A stretch of 10,384 nucleotides of DNA, taken from assembly GCA_013695855.1 (NCBI GenBank), contig JACCZR010000160.1, positions 1-10,384 on the forward strand, in the 5' to 3' direction. Shown here piece after piece: positions 6,859 through 10,384 of this stretch. Source of the DNA: Thermoleophilaceae bacterium (GTDB lineage Bacteria; Actinomycetota; Thermoleophilia; Solirubrobacterales; Thermoleophilaceae). Position 1 is the stretch's first letter, and every line of letters begins with the position of its first letter. Under the pieces are notes generated by a model. That model was not told the origin of the DNA. It did not search any database and was given only the letters and a program-made list of their open reading frames with translations. A program made the position numbers and the translations under genes.

Positions 6859-7246
6859 GGTCGTCCTCGACACCGACGTTGCGTCCCACCTGATGCGCGG
6901 GAGCCTGCCCGAGACCCTCACCAGCCGGATCGCAGGAGTGCGGCTGGCGGTCACCTTCGTGACCGTCGGGGAGCTGTACCGGGGCGCCGCGCACGCCCGC
7001 TGGGGGCAACGGCGCTTGGCCGCCCTGGCGAACTGGCTGAACCCCCTGCCCGTCATGCATGGTTCAGAGTCCGTCGCTCGCCGCTGGGGAGAGCTGACGG
7101 GCAAAGCCCTGCTCGCCGGCAGGCCGCTGCCCTCCAACGACGCCTGGATCGCCGCCTGCTGTCTCACGCACGACGCCGCGCTGGCCACGCTCAACCTGCG
7201 GCACTACGTGGAGATCGGCGACTTGAACTTGATCGCTCCCGCCTGA
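6848..7246 (+). CDS. vapC: PIN-domain ribonuclease, VapC-like toxin
   Basis: This 132-residue PIN-domain protein is expected to be a Mg-dependent endoribonuclease that cuts RNA (VapC relatives cleave tRNA or rRNA) unless held by its antitoxin. All four expected acidic active-site residues are present: D8 in VVLDTD, E42 in TVGELYRGA, D98 in SNDAWIAA and D109 in THDAAL. The ending LNLRHYVEIGDLNLI matches the usual final strand region. The GTG at 6848 is chosen because family members begin just before the first Asp strand. The frame is open further upstream, but that part is antitoxin sequence read in another frame. The start lies 11 bp inside the antitoxin gene, so translation is probably coupled. 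The gene appears intact and active. The symbol is generic; the RNA target cannot be read. Confidence 0.85.
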   Translation: MTAEVVLDTDVASHLMRGSLPETLTSRIAGVRLAVTFVTVGELYRGAAHARWGQRRLAALANWLNPLPVMHGSESVARRWGELTGKALLAGRPLPSNDAWIAACCLTHDAALATLNLRHYVEIGDLNLIAPA

Positions 7247-7336
7247 CCGCGTCGTCTGGGCGTGGGGCCGAGTACCGGGGGTGTATCTGCGCGCGCCGAA
7301 CCCTGGTCGAGGTGAAGCATTCGTCCAGCACCGAGA

Positions 7337-7477
7337 TCCGCGGCGAGCGGCGGCGATCAGCTTGTCGGCCTGCGGTAGTTCGACGGGCGCCTGGCGTGGG
7401 CCCGCGTAGAGACGAAACGGCGCTTCTGGCACGAACGGGACGACGGCCCAGACGACCGTGCCGGCCAGTCCGTTCAA
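7337..7477 (-). pseudogene. Toxin-like fragment, possibly PemK/MazF-related, truncated
   Basis: The frame opens with TTG at 7475-7477, sharing a TTGA overlap with the stop of the antitoxin-like remnant, as in toxin-antitoxin operons. The first 47 or so residues read like a real protein (GTVVWAVVPFVPEAPFRLY, then PVELPQADKLIAAARRG). After about 7337 the frame becomes Arg/Gly/Ser/Pro-rich and runs open, antisense to the PIN gene, to 7064. No other frame offers a plausible continuation, such as an RPVLVL-type core strand. I read it as the N-terminal piece of a toxin whose rest has been lost. The resemblance to PemK/MazF-like proteins is from memory and weak; operon position is the better evidence. 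Confidence 0.35.
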
Positions 7478-7743
7478 AGGTCGAGGATCGCAGCGATCTG
7501 CTGGGCATTCTCGACGCGCGCGGCAGGGTTCGGCCGGTCTTCGGCGCGCAGCGCCTTGAACGTGGTGGCGCTGAGCGGCTCGCGCTCGAGCGCACCGAGC
7601 GCGTCGACGAGCTCGTGGGCCTGCTCGAGCATCGCGAGATCGTCCGGGTTGACGAGCGCAACCTTGGCGACATCCTCGCGGTAGCGAGTCACGATTATGG
7701 CGGTGCCGCGGGGCGAGTCGTACGACTTCTGCTCATATAGGCC
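7474..7743 (-). pseudogene. Phd/YefM-like antitoxin remnant lacking a normal start
   Basis: From about 7743 the frame reads GLYEQKSYDSPRGTAIIVTR, followed by YREDVAKVALVNPDDLAMLEQ and an alpha-helical tail ending IAAILDL. The pattern IIVTRY...VAKVALVNPDDLAML matches the middle of Phd/YefM-type antitoxins (iITrhgkpvAvlvspeDyeaL). The roughly 15-20 residues that normally come first, including the start, are not in this frame: upstream codons give GGDAG and then the shadow of the DUF2252 gene, with no ATG, GTG, TTG or CTG nearby. The only in-frame normal start is the GTG at 7692, which would remove the DNA-binding N-terminal part and leave 72 residues. It is either a decayed gene or a shortened protein. 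It lies 26 bp past the DUF2252 stop and leads into the toxin-like fragment. Confidence 0.5.
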
Positions 7744-7769
7744 AGCGTCTCCGCCCGGCCCGCGCCATC

Positions 7770-9104
7770 TCAGTCCTCGGGCAGGCCCGGGATCTTCCCG
7801 TTGCGAAAGGAGTCCACGAAGCGCCGGTGGTCCTCGCGCGCCAGCTCGCCGTAGGCGGCCCCGAAGTCGGCCAGGTCGGCGGCGAACTCGTCGTCGCGGC
7901 CGCTCACCACAGCCATGATCGCCTCCTCGGTCTGGAAGTCCACGAGCGACTGTTCGGAGCCGGCGTCGGAGACGCAGTGGACCTTGGCGGTGGCCTGGCC
8001 CAGGGAGCGCAGCAGTGGGAGGATCTCCTCGACGTCGGTCACGGCGTCCCAGTCGACGTCCGCGGTGTAGGGCGAGATCTCCTGAACCACCTGGCCGGTG
8101 CCGTTCAGCTGCGTCCAGCCCACCCACGGATCGGCGTGGGCCTGGAGGGCGTGCTGGGAGACCGCCGTGCGGTGTCCGTGGTGCTCGAAGAAGCTTGAGA
8201 TCTTCTCGTCGGTGACGACCCGGCTGGGCGCGGCGACGTTGCCCTGCTTCATCGACAGCATCACGTCGTTCTCGAGCGCCTGGCTCGGTCCCTCGATCAA
8301 CAGGTTGTAGGCGGGCAGGCCGGCGCTGCCGATGCCGAACCCCTTGCGCCCGACGACGTCCTTGACCTCGTAGGAGACGCTGTGCTGGCGCTTGAGCTCG
8401 GGGATCGTCTCCAGGTACTTCTCGTATGCGGCAATCACCGTCTCGCGTTCGGTGTCGTCGAGCCGGCGCACGCCGCCGCCCTCGGTGAAGCGGCGGTCCT
8501 CGCCGTCTATGGCCGTGTTGGACTCCAGCAGCTGTATACGGGTCTCCATGCGGGCGTCCACCAGCGCGTCGTGCAGGGCGCCTTCGGTGTTCTCGAGCGT
8601 GAGGCTGAACTCGGCGTCGCGGTCCCCGCCGCTGAAGGCGCGCACCTGGTCGAGATACGAGCGGGCGTAGGTATCGATCATCTCGCGGATTGTGCTGTCC
8701 GAAAGGGCCTTGGCGAAGCCCAGCAGCGCGAGGCTGGCGGCCATGCGCTGGAGGTCCCAGGTGTAGTGGCCCACGTAGGCCTCGTCGAAGTCGTTGACGT
8801 CGAAGACCAGCATGCCCTCGGCGTTCATGTAGGTGCCGTAGTTCTCGGCGTGCAGGTCGCCCTGAATCCAGACACGCCTCGTGCGCTCGTCCACCCAGCG
8901 GTCCTCGAGTCCCGCGACGTCGGCGTAGAAGATGCAGGCCGTGCCCCGGTAGAAGGGGAACGGGCCGGCCGCCATCTTGCGGAACTTCTTGCGGAAGGCG
9001 AGCGGGTCGGCTTCGATCAGCTCCTCGAATGCGTCGATGAGCACGTCGACGATGTGCTGCTCGCGACCGTCGACGTCCGCGACGAGATCTCCCACGGTGG
9101 TCAT
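7770..9104 (-). CDS. DUF2252 family protein (kinase-like fold)
   Basis: This 444-residue cytoplasmic protein belongs to the DUF2252 family, common in actinobacteria and of unknown function. It has the family's ordered motifs: FYRGTA (51-56), GDLHAENYG (82-90), FDVNDFDEA (101-109) and the helix WDLQRMAASLALLGFAKAL (116-134). GDLHxEN and NDFD resemble the catalytic and metal-binding motifs of aminoglycoside-phosphotransferase/choline-kinase-like enzymes, so a small-molecule phosphotransferase is plausible but unproven. The ATG at 9104 is chosen because it overlaps the gluQ stop as ATGA and has AGGG eight bases upstream; a GTG at 9113 would add three residues. Tight coupling to gluQ suggests co-expression, not necessarily shared chemistry. 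Confidence 0.88.
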   Translation of the reverse strand: MTTVGDLVADVDGREQHIVDVLIDAFEELIEADPLAFRKKFRKMAAGPFPFYRGTACIFYADVAGLEDRWVDERTRRVWIQGDLHAENYGTYMNAEGMLVFDVNDFDEAYVGHYTWDLQRMAASLALLGFAKALSDSTIREMIDTYARSYLDQVRAFSGGDRDAEFSLTLENTEGALHDALVDARMETRIQLLESNTAIDGEDRRFTEGGGVRRLDDTERETVIAAYEKYLETIPELKRQHSVSYEVKDVVGRKGFGIGSAGLPAYNLLIEGPSQALENDVMLSMKQGNVAAPSRVVTDEKISSFFEHHGHRTAVSQHALQAHADPWVGWTQLNGTGQVVQEISPYTADVDWDAVTDVEEILPLLRSLGQATAKVHCVSDAGSEQSLVDFQTEEAIMAVVSGRDDEFAADLADFGAAYGELAREDHRRFVDSFRNGKIPGLPED

Positions 9105-9910
9105 GGGCGCCACCCTAGGGGGTCGAAGCGCGAGAGCAGCAGCTCGGGCGTCACGGATTCACCCGGCTCGGCCAGGCCGAGGCTCTCGGCCATCCACTGC
9201 GGCGATGCCCCGGGGTCGCCGTCGCGCTTGGCCAGCCTCCTGCCGTCTGCGCCCAGCACCAGCGGCACGTGGGCGTAGCTCGGCGTCTCGAAGCCGAGCA
9301 GCCGCTGGAGCAGCACCTGGCGCGGCGTGGTCTGCAGCAGATCCTCGCCGCGCACGACCTCTCCGATGCCGGTGTCCGCGTCGTCGACTGTGACGGCGAG
9401 GTTGTACGAGGGCACGTCGTCCTTTCGCCACAGCACGAAGTCGTCGACGGTCGCCTCTTTGTGGCCGTGCAGGCGATCGGTGAAGCGGACGCTCGCCCGC
9501 TGCGCGTCGAGGCGAATCGCCGCCGGGCGGCCCGGCCCGTCCTTTCTACGGCGGCACGTGCCCGGATACGGCACCTCTCCGCCGTGGGGCGCCCGGGCGG
9601 CCTCGCGGATCTCCGCGCGCGTGCACCAGCAGGGGTAGGTCGGCAGCTGTTCGAGCGCCTGGCGGTGACGCTCGCGCCGCTCGGATTGGCGCACCACGGG
9701 GCCGTCCCAGTCCAGTCCGAGCGCTCTGAGGTCGGCCAACTGACCCGCTTCGTGCTCGAGACGGGAGCGCTGAGGGTCCAGGTCTTCGATGCGAAGGCGG
9801 AACTTCGCGCCCTGCGAGCGCGCGAACAGCCAGGCCAGCAGGGCCGTCCGGAGGTTGCCCACGTGCAGCGGGCCGCTGGGGCTCGGGGCGTAGCGGCCGT
9901 CGGCGTTCAC
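9101..9910 (-). CDS. gluQ: Glutamyl-Q tRNA(Asp) synthetase
   Basis: This 269-residue enzyme is related to the glutamyl-tRNA synthetase catalytic core and lacks the anticodon-binding domain. Family members attach glutamate to queuosine at position 34 of tRNA(Asp). The class I signature is PLHVGN (14-19, HIGH-like), followed by RIEDLDPQRS (40-49). A zinc site is visible as C94, C96, Y115 and C119, typical of GluQRS, and GED is at 188-190. The KMSKS-like loop is RRLAKRDGD (224-232). Length is slightly below the usual 290-300 residues, and the ending DPLGWRP is normal. The start is GTG at 9908-9910, giving the expected RYAPSPSGPLHVGN N-terminus; no clear RBS precedes it. Its stop overlaps the ATG of the DUF2252 gene. 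Activity would require a queuosine-modifying host, which the window does not show. Confidence 0.92.
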   Translation of the reverse strand: MNADGRYAPSPSGPLHVGNLRTALLAWLFARSQGAKFRLRIEDLDPQRSRLEHEAGQLADLRALGLDWDGPVVRQSERRERHRQALEQLPTYPCWCTRAEIREAARAPHGGEVPYPGTCRRRKDGPGRPAAIRLDAQRASVRFTDRLHGHKEATVDDFVLWRKDDVPSYNLAVTVDDADTGIGEVVRGEDLLQTTPRQVLLQRLLGFETPSYAHVPLVLGADGRRLAKRDGDPGASPQWMAESLGLAEPGESVTPELLLSRFDPLGWRP

Positions 9911-9985
9911 TGGGCCAGGATGCGTGGTGTCGGGCGGTGGGTCTGCTCCGCTGGGGAGGGCCTTGCGGGATCGCGATCGTGGACG

Positions 9986-10300
9986 CTACGCGGGCGATGA
10001 GCCGAGGCCGGTGCCGGCCGGGACGTCGGCTGCCGAGGCCAGCTCGAGCGGGGCCCCGTTCCAGTGGTGGGTCAGCGCGGCACGCAGGATCGGGTGCTCG
10101 ACCTGGGCGGCGCTCTGAACCTCCTCCCACTCCAGGTGCTTGAGCCGATAGCGGTCCTGGAAGCCGGTGCTCACCAGCAGCCAGACGTGCTTGTCGATCG
10201 CCGCCGAGACGACGAAGCCCTCCTCCTCGCAGAAGAACGAGGGGAGGTCGGTCCCGCCGCCGCCCAGGGAGACCCGAAGCGGCGCGCGGACGGCGATCAC
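9986..10300 (-). pseudogene. GHMP sugar kinase, N-terminal fragment cut after the ATP-binding motif
   Basis: The 104 codons from the GTG at 10298-10300 encode the first third of a GHMP-family kinase resembling D-glycero-D-manno-heptose 7-phosphate kinase (HddA-like). RAPLRVSLGGGGTDLPSFF (5-23) is the substrate-side strand region, SAAIDKHVW (32-40) follows, and PAGTGLGSSPA (94-104) is the ATP phosphate-binding motif. A TAG comes directly after that motif. Family members run to about 330 residues, and the missing two-thirds is not found in any frame of the 75 bp before gluQ. The fragment lacks the third motif and cannot be an active kinase. It is best read as a deletion remnant; an assembly join at about 9986 is the alternative. 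No good RBS is seen before the GTG. Confidence 0.75.
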
Positions 10301-10366
10301 GAGGTCATCGTGTCACGCGCCCGCGCGGCGCGACGATCGCTCGGACGGCCCCGTAACGACCGAAGC

Positions 10367-10384
10367 GCCCCGTTTGCACGGGGC
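10367..10384. repeat. Perfect hairpin at the window's right edge
   Basis: GCCCCGT and ACGGGGC form a perfect 7-bp stem with a TTGC loop, ending exactly at the window edge. It could be the stem of a factor-independent terminator for a + strand gene or for the gene beyond the edge. No T-run is visible on the - strand side, and the + strand side is outside the window. Confidence 0.35.

Noticed and set aside
7064..7477. The toxin-like frame as a full 137-residue gene
   Set aside because: Only the first 47 or so codons look protein-like; the remainder is antisense to the intact PIN gene.
8382..9278. A 298-codon open + strand frame over the DUF2252/gluQ junction
   Set aside because: Antisense to two recognised genes and without family motifs.

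Overview
The window is very GC-rich, gene-dense bacterial chromosome. The tandem DUF4333-type lipoprotein, the BrkB/YihY protein and the frequent GTG starts fit a high-GC actinobacterium. A Thermoleophilia/Solirubrobacterales-like lineage is my guess from style, not something the sequence proves. No rRNA, tRNA, CRISPR array or insertion sequence was seen.

Layout, left to right. (1) The 3' part of a CDP-alcohol phosphatidyltransferase runs in from the left edge on the + strand. It converges on, and overlaps by 19 bp, a 56-codon cysteine-containing small gene on the - strand. (2) That small gene is the last of a long - strand run, read right to left: a membrane/spermidine-synthase-like fusion protein (5722-3539), a 21-codon leader frame overlapping a zinc-free quinone-oxidoreductase-like gene that apparently starts at CTG (3499-2511), an SDR oxidoreductase (2452-1679), a YihY/BrkB membrane protein (1609-626) and the small gene (601-431). 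Close spacing suggests one or two operons of membrane and redox functions. (3) Divergent from this run, on the + strand, is a secreted lipoprotein with three DUF4333-like repeats (5785-6495). (4) Next is a + strand toxin-antitoxin pair: an excisionase/MerR-type HTH protein and a VapC-like PIN ribonuclease overlapping by 11 bp (6547-7246). (5) Between 7247 and 7769 there is no intact gene. On the - strand this stretch holds what looks like a decayed second toxin-antitoxin operon: a Phd/YefM-like antitoxin without a usable start, joined by a TTGA overlap to a short toxin-like fragment. (6) The right end is a - strand pair, glutamyl-Q tRNA(Asp) synthetase and a DUF2252 protein, joined by a 4-bp ATGA overlap. 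Upstream lies a GHMP sugar kinase cut off exactly after its ATP-binding motif.

The most interesting points are the probable CTG start with an ideal Shine-Dalgarno and a coupled leader frame, the overlooked 56-residue cysteine protein, the two convergent toxin-antitoxin modules (one intact, one decayed), the gluQ-DUF2252 coupling, and the truncated GHMP kinase. I did not find a clearly new multi-gene system.
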